DNA of 64,000 nt from Edaphovirga cremea (GCF_003332275.1 NZ_QOVA01000002.1:124001-188000); one strand, 5' to 3'; numbered from the stretch's first letter, positions 19,001 to 27,615 are shown. Program-made: numbers and translations. Notes: generated from the sequence alone by a model not told the origin.

Positions 19001-20528
19001 GCTCACGGGTTTGCAACTGAACGGGCATCAGCCCTTGCAGTTACAGTATGACGTGCTGGGGCGGGAGACGCAGCGGGCGAGTCCCGCCGGGTTTGTGCAG
19101 GCCAGCCAGTATACGCCAGTGGGTTTGCTGGCGGGTCAGATGGCCGGGCAGAAAGCGTTGCCGGGCAGTGCGGTGAACCGGTCGTGGCACTATGATCAGG
19201 CCTACAACGTGACGGGAATAGAGGATCGCCGCTGGGGCAAGACGCGTTATTACTACAATGCCAATGACCAGATAGTGCATGCGGACTTTGGCGGGATATT
19301 GCCGCTGCAGGAACAGTTCAGCTACGACGCGAACCTGAATCTGGCCGTTCAGGGGCGGTTGTCGCGCGGCAGTCAGGCGGAGTGGGAACAGACAGCCCAG
19401 CAGCAACAGGCGGGGCGCGTGGTGCAGCGGGGGGAGTGTGAATACCATTACGATGCCGCCGGGCGCTTAAGCGAGAAACGCACCCACCCTGATGGTTTTC
19501 GGCCCCAGATCTGGCGTTACCGCTGGGATGGCCTCAACCAGTTGCGCGAACTGATAACGCCGTCAGGCGTACGCTGGCGCTACGGTTATGATGCATTTGG
19601 TCGGCGGATCCGCAAGCTGAAGGTGCTGGACGGGGGACAAACCCCCGCAGCGATACCGGGTGCCCGACCCAAAGTGGCAGGGTACGAGTATTTGTGGAGC
19701 GGTGATCAACTGATTGAGGAAGTACCGGTCTACGCCGACGGCACGGTGGCGTATGACCAGAGTATCCACTGGCTGTATGAACCGGGCGGGATGACGCCGG
19801 TGGCGCGGCATGAGCGGGGGCAGTTGCACTATGTGGTGGCGGACGCCCTGGGCACGCCCCGGGAGTTGCTGACCGAGCAGGGAAAAGTCGCCTGGGCCAA
19901 CCGACTGAGCACCTGGGGACAGGCGGATGTGTGGCCGCTGGCGGCGAGCAATGACGATATACTGAGTTGCAACTTACGTTTTGCGGGTCAGTACGCAGAT
20001 GACGAATCGGGGTTGCACTACAACCGTTTTCGTTACTATGATAATGAGACGGGGCAGTACCTGACACCGGACCCGATAGGGCTGGCGGGGGGCGTGAATC
20101 CGTATGGGTATGTGCATAATCCGGTGGGGTATATCGACCCGTTGGGGTTAGTTGCTGTTGATGCACCTGGATATAATGTTTATGGTTTATTCGATCCTGG
20201 AGTAAAAGAGCCTTATTATGTTGGTATTACCAACGATCTTGATAGACGAGCGATTGAACATGCTGGAACTGGCAGGTTAACACCGGGTGCAAGTATGCAG
20301 CCTCTGGATAGAAATGTTACATACGGTCAGGCCAGGGGCTATGAACAATATTATATTGAGGAGTATAAAACTAAAACCGGGATTATAGGTAAGGATATTT
20401 CCTCGACTAATCGAGGAAATAAGTATAACTCGTTTGATCGTAGTAGAACTGATGCGCGAGCGAATGCGTTTAAAGATGCCTATAATAAAAAGAGTGTGCT
20501 GAAAAAATATAAAGGGAAATGTGGATGA
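16023..20528 (+). CDS. rhs: Rhs effector with GIY-YIG-like nuclease tip
   Basis: A 1501-residue Rhs protein. The N-terminal ~330 residues contain a Ser/Gly-rich linker, a glycine-rich hydrophobic stretch (IATIAGFATGVGGVIKL) and a Lys-rich segment. The Rhs shell starts at VDVASGNYLQNLPM, with YD repeats throughout and the conserved core end at DPIGLAGGVNPYGYVHNPVG then DPLGL. The last ~126 residues are AT-rich and unlike the shell. They read VYGLF ... YYVGITNDLDRRAIEHA, a GIY-YIG-type pattern with the expected downstream Arg, so a DNA-cleaving toxin is likely. Delivery by the adjacent VgrG, DUF2169 and PAAR-like proteins is inferred from gene order. The stop overlaps the immunity gene by four bases. 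Confidence 0.9.
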   Translation: MDDRMDVSHSAPTSADQDAFYKTIDSIKVQGTKADDWVSVDMHYNNGNPPDQDLFTQQEYEGLKKKNPKLNLPELPDGPRSTASASSSGSSGSGNTSGKVTAITTASGGSAHEAAPVVKTQTEEEEGIWDSIKNWMTGAGDKVEAAANHPVEGGKGAAKGMWNMVPDMATMMAQGSAYQMAGEMEQNAAILSLFGMDEQAKAQQTMGQAVRDNASNINFDEYRLEMSNKAQEGGDLIATIAGFATGVGGVIKLGGRATVKGLGGGAAKVMRKEASEVEAVAKLDSTSGKVTTSDGGKITPNKTKETGVEKKKHTDADQKKDGVDDSVSTSASEPVDVASGNYLQNLPMIALPGTLPLNLSRDYRSRSTVGGMFGDKWMDEWSQCLELDKDQIRFINAEGMTLIYSAPAIRDNVYGLNIQRGEYHLQGSRSGVLTIFNRKTQQTLHFAQQRGQRRCLSAITDRSGNRVTFHYHHDQLSTVEHSDGYHLALSWQQQRVSTIDLITDGQCQRLVTCRYSEAGRLIECDTFQFTHLWHEYTAEGYMTRWYDTDQTDVHYQYDDEGRVIALREASGYYSDRFIYDTAARCTTYLDSEGGATRYWYDDNGLVTREVDPLGRERHTEWDVSNKLSETDALGRTTRYRYNPYGEVVQLTTPTGEVFRYVYDEQGLISRVTLPDGKRWYFAYTAEGKLHQLTDPQGRLQVYDYDEHGEMVRHLLPDGEAWHYRYDSRRQLHAITAPDGATSQLTQDCFGRLTSWQDALGQTTRFVQSTAHANVEGSLSERWLPDGGRQSVSYDSEKRVASSTDGEGKTTHYEYGPFDLLMAMTRPDGERLTFGYDTLCRLNQVTNAQGQTYRYTRDLAGQVVSETDFTGCTVQYEYDAAGRRIRARYPDNRLVCWHHSLRDDVLSQQVWQCGETQSTLEVATHYAYDPEGRRIRAENPDAVVEFAFDDAGQVVSERLNGREVSHSWDELRGTPQARTVGELGLTYTYGVQGRLTGLQLNGHQPLQLQYDVLGRETQRASPAGFVQASQYTPVGLLAGQMAGQKALPGSAVNRSWHYDQAYNVTGIEDRRWGKTRYYYNANDQIVHADFGGILPLQEQFSYDANLNLAVQGRLSRGSQAEWEQTAQQQQAGRVVQRGECEYHYDAAGRLSEKRTHPDGFRPQIWRYRWDGLNQLRELITPSGVRWRYGYDAFGRRIRKLKVLDGGQTPAAIPGARPKVAGYEYLWSGDQLIEEVPVYADGTVAYDQSIHWLYEPGGMTPVARHERGQLHYVVADALGTPRELLTEQGKVAWANRLSTWGQADVWPLAASNDDILSCNLRFAGQYADDESGLHYNRFRYYDNETGQYLTPDPIGLAGGVNPYGYVHNPVGYIDPLGLVAVDAPGYNVYGLFDPGVKEPYYVGITNDLDRRAIEHAGTGRLTPGASMQPLDRNVTYGQARGYEQYYIEEYKTKTGIIGKDISSTNRGNKYNSFDRSRTDARANAFKDAYNKKSVLKKYKGKCG
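18186..20085. repeat. Rhs core direct repeat, copy A (partner 24231-26130)
   Basis: This part of the full-length rhs and the segment 6045 bases downstream appear identical in the stretches compared by eye. A few substitutions occur just upstream (for example at the codons giving HYRYN versus RYRYN), and the copies diverge after the DPIGL codons. It is a substrate for homologous recombination between the full-length gene and the displaced tip. Confidence 0.88.
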
Positions 20529-21010
20529 GTGATTTCAAATTTTGGGGTTGGGATAAGAAACCTAGAACAATGCTTCGTTTTGTGAAACCTGGTGATATAT
20601 TTTGCTTTCAATTTGATGATGAGAAATATGGTTTTGGGCGTATTATTTCAAAGATAATGACAGGACATGTCGCAGAGTTTTTTGATTTTAGCTCATCTGG
20701 TCCAAATATAACAGAAAGTATTATCAAAAAGTCAAAACGAGCAGTCTCACCTGTTGTAATTGATACTTATGGATTATTTGATAAAAAGGGGTATCCTGAT
20801 AGTGAATGGAGAATAATTGGCCACCAGAATAATTTTTCTCCAGAAAATGTTGAGGGTGTTTATTTTACTTATGGGTTAGGTAGTTCATGTAAAAAAGTAG
20901 ATGTCTTTGATAATGAGATATCTATATCAGAACATGAGGCAGAATTACTTCCTCGGTTGAGTCCACACTCTGACTATCATATTAAATCCTTATTAAAGGA
21001 TATCATTTGA
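20525..21010 (+). CDS. Imm26-like immunity protein for the GIY-YIG Rhs tip
   Basis: A 161-residue protein with the Imm26-type pattern FVKPGDIFCFQFDDEKYGFGRII ... AEFFDF in its first third. The ATG at 20525 overlaps the rhs stop (ATGA) and has AGGG eight bases upstream. An ATG six bases earlier would have too short a spacing. The position directly behind the toxin tip is the standard place for a cognate immunity gene. Base composition is AT-rich like the toxin tip and unlike the rhs core. The pairing is inferred from position; the family is recognised by its short N-terminal motif only. Confidence 0.75.
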   Translation: MSDFKFWGWDKKPRTMLRFVKPGDIFCFQFDDEKYGFGRIISKIMTGHVAEFFDFSSSGPNITESIIKKSKRAVSPVVIDTYGLFDKKGYPDSEWRIIGHQNNFSPENVEGVYFTYGLGSSCKKVDVFDNEISISEHEAELLPRLSPHSDYHIKSLLKDII

Positions 21011-21069
21011 CTGTTATGCTGAAAATCTGGATATCGCTGATGGACACTTAAATAAAGGTGGAGGTAAAT

Positions 21070-21657
21070 GTGGCTAGTAAAGTTATCTGGAAGTCAGGAG
21101 ACTTGGTTAATATTAAATTGCGAGACGATTTATATACAACTGGCCAAATATTAACCAGTCCTGCGATGCGCTTTTATGATATATCTAACCATGATGGTAT
21201 CTGGAGTGATATTGATTTGAACGCGGAAAAGGTTTTATTTAGAGTTTTTGTGGGGAATATCGTTAATCAATTTTTAGTTAAGGAAAAGATCAAGATAACA
21301 TCTATTATACCTAGTAATAAACCTTATTATCCATACTGGATAAAGCCTTATACACTTACGATGGATAGTGAACATTATAAAGGAGATAGATTTAGCTTTC
21401 CTTTTTTGGGAGGAAAAATCATAGATCTTGGTCCTGATGGAGATATTAGTACAACCCAAGCCACAGTTATACAAGAGGATCTTACAGTAACAGAAGATCG
21501 TAAGTTGATTGAGGAATATGAACTGACCAATATGTGGGGACATGAAGATCTAAGTGATCGATTATGTCGCTACTTTAACACTGGAATTAATCGGGATGAT
21601 CTTAGTTTGAAATTTTCCCTGATTTATGGGATGACAGAGAGAAGTTACGTCCACTAA
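21070..21657 (+). CDS. Second Imm26-like (orphan immunity) protein
   Basis: A 195-residue protein whose N-terminus (VIWKSGDLVNIKLRDDLYTTGQI, then MRFYDI) resembles that of the preceding immunity protein. It may be a diverged paralogue kept from an earlier toxin. GTG 21070 is preferred because GGAGG at 21060-21064 lies five bases upstream. No toxin tip precedes it directly. AT-rich. It may protect against a toxin carried by sister strains. Function is inferred from similarity to its neighbour and position. Confidence 0.6.
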   Translation: MASKVIWKSGDLVNIKLRDDLYTTGQILTSPAMRFYDISNHDGIWSDIDLNAEKVLFRVFVGNIVNQFLVKEKIKITSIIPSNKPYYPYWIKPYTLTMDSEHYKGDRFSFPFLGGKIIDLGPDGDISTTQATVIQEDLTVTEDRKLIEEYELTNMWGHEDLSDRLCRYFNTGINRDDLSLKFSLIYGMTERSYVH

Positions 21658-21871
21658 CTCGCCGTTTACCTATTCCGTTAAGATAAAGGTAAAAGCTGGA
21701 TATACTCCCGAATTTCGGGCTATTTCTATCAACCTAGGCTTATCGTTTATGGTTTCATCAAACCTAGGTCGAGTATCAGGTCATGGCTCCGGCAACCCAG
21801 ATGGGGATTTTCTACATCATATTCATCAAGATGATGAAAGACTAATACATATATTTCTCCAATGGAAATAA
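21656..21871 (+). pseudogene. Possible toxin-tip remnant (His-rich, HNH-like)
   Basis: Between two immunity-type genes there is an open frame of ~70 codons without a usable start. It ends NPDGDFLHHIHQDDERLIHI before TAA at 21869. The HHIHQD pattern resembles the active-site strand of WHH/HNH nuclease toxins of the polymorphic-toxin class (family knowledge, by eye). It is read here as the last piece of a lost toxin tip whose immunity gene is the next one. The evidence is thin. Confidence 0.3.
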
Positions 21872-21884
21872 ATTGGATATTCAT

Positions 21885-22271
21885 ATGAAACATGAAAGTA
21901 TCGATTCTTTATTACGCGGTAGAACTCTTCTTCTTGAGGTGGCGCCTGAGGATGCAGATTATAGAACGTGGATTGAACTTTCGTTGCAGGATGAGCTAAA
22001 ACCAGCTTATCCATTTAGAACAGATAGTTATGCAATGTTAGGCAACTCTCCATATTCAAATCATTGCGATCACAATATTGCTGCTTTTAAATTAAGAAAA
22101 TCCTCGTTTTTTGCATCTGATATTGAGAATGATTTTGACACATCATATGATAAAGTTGGAAGTTATATAAAATTAAATACACTTGATGAATTAATTAAAT
22201 ATCTTAGTGAAAATAAATTACTAATAGATGACTTTACTGATTCATCTAATATTGATGATTATCCATTGTGA
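21885..22271 (+). CDS. Orphan immunity-type protein, family not recognised
   Basis: A 128-residue, acidic, AT-rich protein starting MKHESIDSLLRGRTLLLEVA. No family is recognised. The ATG at 21885 has GGAT six bases upstream; a TTG at 21873 is a weaker start. It lies after the possible HNH remnant and before a hairpin of the same type that ends two other cassettes here, which fits an immunity gene left over from a lost rhs tip. No signal peptide or membrane segment is visible. Confidence 0.55.
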   Translation: MKHESIDSLLRGRTLLLEVAPEDADYRTWIELSLQDELKPAYPFRTDSYAMLGNSPYSNHCDHNIAAFKLRKSSFFASDIENDFDTSYDKVGSYIKLNTLDELIKYLSENKLLIDDFTDSSNIDDYPL

Positions 22272-22278
22272 GTTTTAT

Positions 22279-22307
22279 GCCGGAAAGATCCCCGTGATCC
22301 TTCCGGC
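22279..22307 (+). terminator. Hairpin at the end of an immunity cassette
   Basis: GCCGGAAAGATC - 5-nt loop - GATCCTTCCGGC, a 12-bp stem with one mismatch, eight bases after the immunity gene stop. It has no clear U-run. Nearly the same hairpin occurs at 33047, and related ones at 23752 and 26877, each behind an immunity gene. It is probably a terminator or processing element. Confidence 0.6.
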
Positions 22308-22311
22308 CTGT

Positions 22312-22406
22312 CCATTCCCCGCTACACCGCAATCTCCGCCTGAATCACCAGTCGTCCGCGTTCAACGGGATGGCCAGTTAAAAATCCCAGCTCCTCCAGC
22401 CAGCGG
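22312..22406 (-). pseudogene. symE 3' remnant (antisense)
   Basis: About 95 bases match the 3' part of the symE-like gene at 26919-27143 on the minus strand (coding for the RLVIQAEI end and the region before it). The remnant has an internal deletion of about ten bases and no 5' half. It runs directly into rhs sequence at ~22408, so the junction is a recombination product. Confidence 0.75.
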
Positions 22407-22409
22407 CAT

Positions 22410-23080
22410 GAGCAGGGAAAAGTAACTGGCTGAGCACCTGGGGACAGGCAGACGTGTGGCCGCTGGCGGCAAGCAATGACGATATACTGAGTTGCAACTT
22501 ACGTTTTGCGGGTCAGTACGCCGATGACGAATCGGGGTTGCACTACAACCGTTTTCGTTACTATGATAATGAGACGGGGCAGTATCTGACACCGGACCCG
22601 ATAGGGCTTGCGGGGAGCGTGAATCCGTATGGGTATGTGCATAACCCGGTGGGGTATATCGACCCGTTGGGGTTGGCTTGTATATGTCCTGGGGCGAATG
22701 CAACCACAAGTCAAATTCAGGTTAATAGGACAAATGGTAAAGCTGCCGAGGCTCTACTTCTTGATAAGTTATCAAGGAATCCTAATGTAACAGTATTGGG
22801 AACTCAGGTTTACGTTAAAACACCTGGTGTTGGTCGAGGACGATATGTTGATATTCTTATTCAGAATAACAACATGGGAAAAATAATAGGAGTAGAAGTT
22901 AAATCTGGTGGTGCTACCAGATCTTCAACTCAAATAGCAAAAGATAAGGTAATTACTTCTGGAGGGGGTATTTTTGGGAAAAATGCGCCAAAAGATATGA
23001 ATGGCAACCCTCTTGCCGGATTAGATACTTCAGGTGTGTTAGTTAGTGAAACTAATGTGCCATTATGGAAATTACCATGA
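22410..23080 (+). pseudogene. Displaced rhs tip 1 with PD-(D/E)XK-like nuclease toxin
   Basis: An rhs 3' fragment without the shell. The first bases match the codons for EQGKV of full-length rhs, then a short deletion, then the conserved tip from LSTWGQADVW to DPLGL. The toxin part (~134 residues, AT-rich) has YVDILIQ followed by IIGVEVKSGGATRS and a downstream Gln/Lys helix. This is the D...ExK arrangement of a PD-(D/E)XK nuclease, preceded by the helix GKAAEALLLDKL. There is no RBS or start for independent secretion; an internal GTG at 22454 exists. It could become functional by recombining onto the full-length rhs. The stop overlaps the immunity gene. Confidence 0.8.
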
Positions 23081-23742
23081 TGAATAAAACAACAAAAGAT
23101 ATTCTTGCGGATATAGTCTCAGTGATCAGACCATCATTCGAGAGTAAGGGATTTACCTTTAAAAAAAATTGCTTTGAATCTAGTGATAGTTCGGGGAATG
23201 TCTACCAATACGAAATCAATCTTTCAAAGAGTAAAGGACATTTTTCGTTGCATTTGCGGCTGAAATTATTGAATAAATATTTAATGAAAGAGGTTAATGC
23301 TGTATTGGAAAAGGTATTACGTGATTCCAATTATAGATACCCTAGCAATTGGAGTGAAAAAGATATTGAAGTATCAATAAAAACAAGGATCAATGATTAT
23401 TGTGTTTCGATGATAACTGATTGGCGATGTTTTAAAAATGAAAATGAATCGTTAGATGAGTTTAGAAGTCGATTTTCCATCTGGATGTGTGTTTTTAATG
23501 ATATTAATGAAGTAAATAACTGGGAAAAGCAATTAATTGAAAGTGTTGAATTGTCGATATCTTGGTTTTCAATGATAGGATCGGATGAATGGATTATTAA
23601 CAATACATTATATCCGGCATTGTTAATGCTCAAAAAAATAAAATCAGGCAACGAATTAGATGAAAAATATAGAGATGTTTTATCTAAGGTAAGATCAGAA
23701 GATGAAGCGAAACTATTCTTTAACTATCTGAGTGTTATATAG
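23077..23742 (+). CDS. Immunity protein candidate for tip 1
   Basis: A 221-residue AT-rich protein starting MMNKTTKDILADIVSVIRPS. The ATG at 23077 overlaps the toxin stop (ATGA), with a second ATG at 23080 and GGAA about seven bases upstream. The region SFESKGFTFKKNCFESSD resembles DUF4304-like or immunity-type beta proteins, but the family is not certain. Pairing with the PD-(D/E)XK-like toxin is inferred from the overlap. A perfect hairpin follows the stop. Confidence 0.7.
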   Translation: MMNKTTKDILADIVSVIRPSFESKGFTFKKNCFESSDSSGNVYQYEINLSKSKGHFSLHLRLKLLNKYLMKEVNAVLEKVLRDSNYRYPSNWSEKDIEVSIKTRINDYCVSMITDWRCFKNENESLDEFRSRFSIWMCVFNDINEVNNWEKQLIESVELSISWFSMIGSDEWIINNTLYPALLMLKKIKSGNELDEKYRDVLSKVRSEDEAKLFFNYLSVI

Positions 23743-23751
23743 AACATAAAG

Positions 23752-23778
23752 CTGGAAAGATCTTACCGATCTTTCCAG
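23752..23778 (+). terminator. Hairpin after the tip 1 immunity gene
   Basis: CTGGAAAGATC - TTACC - GATCTTTCCAG: a perfect 11-bp inverted repeat ten bases after the stop. It is related to the hairpins at 22279 and 33047. Rhs homology of the next tip begins six bases downstream, at 23784. Confidence 0.65.
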
Positions 23779-23783
23779 TCATT

Positions 23784-26531
23784 TACTCTGACCGCTTTGT
23801 TTACGACACCGCTGCGCGCTGTACCACCTATCTGGACAGCGAGGGCGGTGTCACCCGTTACTGGTATGACGACAACGGACTGGTGACGCGGGAAGTCGAT
23901 CCGTTGGGTCGGGAGCGACATACCGAGTGGGACGTCAGTAACAAACTGTCCGAGACCGACGCGCTGGGGCGCACCACCCACTATCGCTACAACCCCTACG
24001 GTGAAGTGGTGCAATTGACGACGCCGACGGGGGAGGTTTTTCGCTATGTCTATGACAAACAGGGGCTGATTAGCCGTGTGACTTTGCCTGACGGCAAGCG
24101 CTGGTATTTTGCCTACACGGCAGAAGGGAAACTGCACCGGTTGACCGACCCGCAGGGGCGTTTGCAGGTCTATGACTATGATGAGCACGGTGAAATGGTG
24201 CGTCATCTGTTGCCGGATGGCGAAGCCTGGCACTACCGCTATGACTCGCGCCGTCAGCTCCATGCGATAACCGCGCCGGACGGGGCGACGAGCCAGTTGA
24301 CGCAGGATTGCTTTGGCCGCCTGACCAGTTGGCAGGACGCGCTGGGGCAGACCACGCGCTTTGTACAGAGCACGGCACACGCCAACGTGGAAGGCAGCCT
24401 CAGTGAACGGTGGCTGCCGGACGGGGGGAGACAGTCAGTCAGTTACGACAGCGAAAAACGCGTGGCCAGCAGCACTGACGGTGAAGGGAAAACCACGCAC
24501 TACGAATACGGCCCGTTTGACCTGCTGATGGCCATGACAAGGCCCGATGGTGAGCGGCTGACCTTTGGTTACGACACGCTGTGCCGCCTGAATCAGGTCA
24601 CCAATGCACAGGGGCAGACGTACCGCTATACCCGCGACCTGGCGGGGCAGGTGGTGAGCGAAACCGATTTTACCGGGTGCACGGTGCAGTATGAATACGA
24701 TGCCGCTGGGCGGCGTATCCGTGCGCGTTATCCAGACAATCGTCTTGTGTGCTGGCACCATTCCCTGCGTGATGACGTGCTCAGCCAGCAGGTGTGGCAG
24801 TGCGGGGAGACGCAGTCCACGCTGGAAGTGGCCACCCACTATGCCTATGACCCCGAGGGGCGGCGCATCAGGGCTGAAAACCCTGATGCGGTGGTGGAGT
24901 TTGCATTTGATGACGCCGGGCAGGTGGTGAGTGAGCGACTGAACGGACGCGAGGTCAGCCACAGTTGGGATGAACTGCGCGGCACGCCACAGGCTCGCAC
25001 GGTAGGTGAGTTGGGGCTGACGTATACCTACGGCGTACAGGGGCGGCTCACGGGTTTGCAACTGAACGGGCATCAGCCCTTGCAGTTACAGTATGACGTG
25101 CTGGGGCGGGAGACGCAGCGGGCGAGTCCCGCCGGGTTTGTGCAGGCCAGCCAGTATACGCCAGTGGGTTTGCTGGCGGGTCAGATGGCCGGGCAGAAAG
25201 CGTTGCCGGGCAGTGCGGTGAACCGGTCGTGGCACTATGATCAGGCCTACAACGTGACGGGAATAGAGGATCGCCGCTGGGGCAAGACGCGTTATTACTA
25301 CAATGCCAATGACCAGATAGTGCATGCGGACTTTGGCGGGATATTGCCGCTGCAGGAACAGTTCAGCTACGACGCGAACCTGAATCTGGCCGTTCAGGGG
25401 CGGTTGTCGCGCGGCAGTCAGGCGGAGTGGGAACAGACAGCCCAGCAGCAACAGGCGGGGCGCGTGGTGCAGCGGGGGGAGTGTGAATACCATTACGATG
25501 CCGCCGGGCGCTTAAGCGAGAAACGCACCCACCCTGATGGTTTTCGGCCCCAGATCTGGCGTTACCGCTGGGATGGCCTCAACCAGTTGCGCGAACTGAT
25601 AACGCCGTCAGGCGTACGCTGGCGCTACGGTTATGATGCATTTGGTCGGCGGATCCGCAAGCTGAAGGTGCTGGACGGGGGACAAACCCCCGCAGCGATA
25701 CCGGGTGCCCGACCCAAAGTGGCAGGGTACGAGTATTTGTGGAGCGGTGATCAACTGATTGAGGAAGTACCGGTCTACGCCGACGGCACGGTGGCGTATG
25801 ACCAGAGTATCCACTGGCTGTATGAACCGGGCGGGATGACGCCGGTGGCGCGGCATGAGCGGGGGCAGTTGCACTATGTGGTGGCGGACGCCCTGGGCAC
25901 GCCCCGGGAGTTGCTGACCGAGCAGGGAAAAGTCGCCTGGGCCAACCGACTGAGCACCTGGGGACAGGCGGATGTGTGGCCGCTGGCGGCGAGCAATGAC
26001 GATATACTGAGTTGCAACTTACGTTTTGCGGGTCAGTACGCAGATGACGAATCGGGGTTGCACTACAACCGTTTTCGTTACTATGATAATGAGACGGGGC
26101 AGTACCTGACACCGGACCCGATAGGGCTGGGGGGAGGGGTTAATCCGTATGGGTATGTGCATAACCCGGTGGGTTGGATTGATCCGTTGGGGTTGGCTTG
26201 TTGTACATTACCTAATGGTCAAAGCGTTGCTGATTTTGAAAAAAGTTTAGTAAAGCTTCCTGTAAACGAAAGAGTCCCTGTCGTTAAAGAAATGGCCGAT
26301 AGCGTAGCTAGTAAAAACGGCTGGACGCGAGCGAAGAATATAGAGAGCAAAAATAGAGGCAGGACTATTTATCAGGATGATAAAAGTTACTATTCTGTCG
26401 ATACCCAACATGGGCGATTTGAACAGATAAACAAAAAGAATGGTAAACACATGGGGGAAATAGACATGGGGCAAAACCCTATACCTAACAGCATGGACAA
26501 AAGTGGCGGGCATGACCTGGTGGTGAAATGA
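23784..26531 (+). pseudogene. Displaced rhs fragment 2 (5'-truncated) with colicin-E3-like toxin tip
   Basis: About 2.4 kb of rhs shell starting abruptly at the codons for YSDRF, with no N-terminal domain or proper start. It is open to the end and nearly identical to the full-length rhs. After DPLGL the ~110-residue tip is new. Its C-terminal part has YYSVDTQHGRFEQINKKNGKH followed by MGEIDMG, resembling the ribonuclease domain of colicin E3-type cytotoxins (D.QHG..E ... G.H.G..D), so an RNase is the best guess. It may be expressed from an internal GTG (23883) but cannot be loaded as a normal Rhs cargo. It is more likely a donor for tip exchange. Its stop overlaps the immunity gene. Confidence 0.82.
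24231..26130. repeat. Rhs core direct repeat, copy B (partner 18186-20085)
   Basis: Appears identical to copy A in the stretches compared. Recombination between the two would delete 6045 bases and place the colicin-E3-like tip and its immunity gene behind the full-length rhs. Confidence 0.88.
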
Positions 26532-26860
26532 CAATGAAGCTTATTGATTATAAGCTGGAATCAATCTCAAGAGGTTGTGTTTTTAGGTTTCCAGCTGTAT
26601 GGCCCTATGAAAAATATGTAGATTTGCTTGTTGTGAGCATGCCGGATGAAGACTCTGAACATGGTTTAGTAGTGTCTACTGGTCACAAGGCCGGTTTGAT
26701 ATTAGTTCGGCTTCCTAAAGAATGTGAGTCGACAAATAGCAGGTCTATAAAATATCAATGGGTTATAGATAATTGGGCTAAATGGATATATCCCGAATGT
26801 GATGTGAAAGATGTCTTAATTATTGAGCATTACGATGAGCCTATTTATTTCGCCAAATAA
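26528..26860 (+). CDS. Immunity protein for tip 2 (Imm45-like)
   Basis: A 110-residue protein overlapping the toxin stop by four bases (ATGA). The pattern SISRGCVFRFPAVWPYEKYV, a later VVSTGHKAGL, and then WVIDNWAKWIYPEC resembles the Imm45 immunity family. A second ATG follows two codons on. AT-rich like its toxin. Cognate pairing with the colicin-E3-like tip follows from position. Confidence 0.72.
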   Translation: MTMKLIDYKLESISRGCVFRFPAVWPYEKYVDLLVVSMPDEDSEHGLVVSTGHKAGLILVRLPKECESTNSRSIKYQWVIDNWAKWIYPECDVKDVLIIEHYDEPIYFAK

Positions 26861-26876
26861 ATAATGCCGTAATTAA

Positions 26877-26905
26877 GCCGGAGCGATCTCCAAGATTACT
26901 CCGAC
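26877..26905 (+). terminator. Imperfect hairpin after the tip 2 immunity gene
   Basis: GCCGGAGCGATC ... GATTACTCCGAC with mismatches, followed by TTTTAATT. It is a degenerate relative of the hairpins behind the other cassettes, and the following T-run makes this one the most terminator-like. Confidence 0.5.
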
Positions 26906-26918
26906 TTTTAATTATCCA

Positions 26919-27143
26919 CTAAACCCCGATCTCCGCCTGAATCACCAGCCGTCCGCGTTCAGCGGTGCTCGTGACCGGGTGGCCGGTTAAAAATCCCAGC
27001 TCCTCCAGCCAGCGGCCCTTGAGGGTGATGGCCGGGGCGGGGTTGGGTCTGCCACATTGCGGCACGTATCCCACGGTGTAATAACGCTCTGTTTTTGCTG
27101 CTTTCTTTACAGCGGTGCCTGCTTTAGACTCTGCCTTAGCCAT
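26919..27143 (-). CDS. SymE-like toxin-family protein (intact copy)
   Basis: A 74-residue protein with the SymE signature: RYYTVGYVPQ, then PAPAITLKGRWLEELGFLTG and the C-terminal RLVIQAEI strand of an AbrB-like fold. E. coli SymE is an SOS-induced toxin controlled by an antisense RNA. No antisense promoter could be verified here. The ATG at 27143 has AGGAG six bases upstream. It is antisense to the rhs units and close behind an immunity gene. At least three broken copies of the same sequence lie at 22.3, 33.1 and 34.1 kb. Confidence 0.82.
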   Translation of the reverse strand: MAKAESKAGTAVKKAAKTERYYTVGYVPQCGRPNPAPAITLKGRWLEELGFLTGHPVTSTAERGRLVIQAEIGV

Positions 27144-27174
27144 GTTCAACTCCTGTTTAGTTGCCTGTGGTGAG

Positions 27175-27206
27175 CGGTGACAGTGAGCTGTAACTCACTG
27201 TCACCG
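27175..27206 (-). terminator. Perfect 13-bp inverted repeat between the XRE and symE-like genes
   Basis: CGGTGACAGTGAG - 6-nt loop - CTCACTGTCACCG directly after the stop of the XRE regulator (minus strand) and before symE. There is no U-run, so it may be a terminator, a protein-binding palindrome or both. Confidence 0.6.
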
Positions 27207-27213
27207 CGTTATC

Positions 27214-27615
27214 TCAGCGTTGTTTAACGCTCTTGAATACGGCCTTCTCAACGTTGGCTTTAGTCACAAAGCTGTCAATCACCATAATCAACGCTCTTTG
27301 TGCCTCATCCGGTAACGTATCGGCCTGTTGCCAGAGTTCGTGTAACTCCGGGTTGCGGATCTTTATCTCTTTACTGGTATCTACCCGGCCAACCAGTTCA
27401 TCCAGTGAAACCTGTAGCACATCAGCCAGCTTAGCCAGCGTCTCCAGCTGTGGGGAAATATGACCACGCTCCCAACGGTTATAGGCTCTGGGCAGCACAT
27501 CAATCATCTCGGCAAGGCGTGTCTGGGTCAGCCCCCGGGCTTCGCGCAGCATACGCAGACGTTCAGAAAAAGCGGACATATCAAGACCTGTCATTAGAAA
27601 CTCAATGGCTGTCAT
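27214..27615 (-). CDS. XRE-family helix-turn-helix regulator
   Basis: A 133-residue protein with an N-terminal Cro/CI-type HTH (FSERLRMLREARGLTQTRLA ... RAYNRWERG, then LETLAKLADVLQVSLDELVG) and a helical C-terminal part. The ATG at 27615 has AGGAGG seven bases upstream, which fixes the start despite later in-frame ATGs. It is transcribed divergently from the primase gene with ~100 bases between, so it may repress that module. It may also be read into symE. Confidence 0.85.
   Translation of the reverse strand: MTAIEFLMTGLDMSAFSERLRMLREARGLTQTRLAEMIDVLPRAYNRWERGHISPQLETLAKLADVLQVSLDELVGRVDTSKEIKIRNPELHELWQQADTLPDEAQRALIMVIDSFVTKANVEKAVFKSVKQR

Noticed and set aside
17448-19448. Long minus-strand frames inside both rhs copies (same at 23763-25493)
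   Set aside because: They mirror the repetitive GC-rich rhs core, occur identically in both copies and have no start signals.
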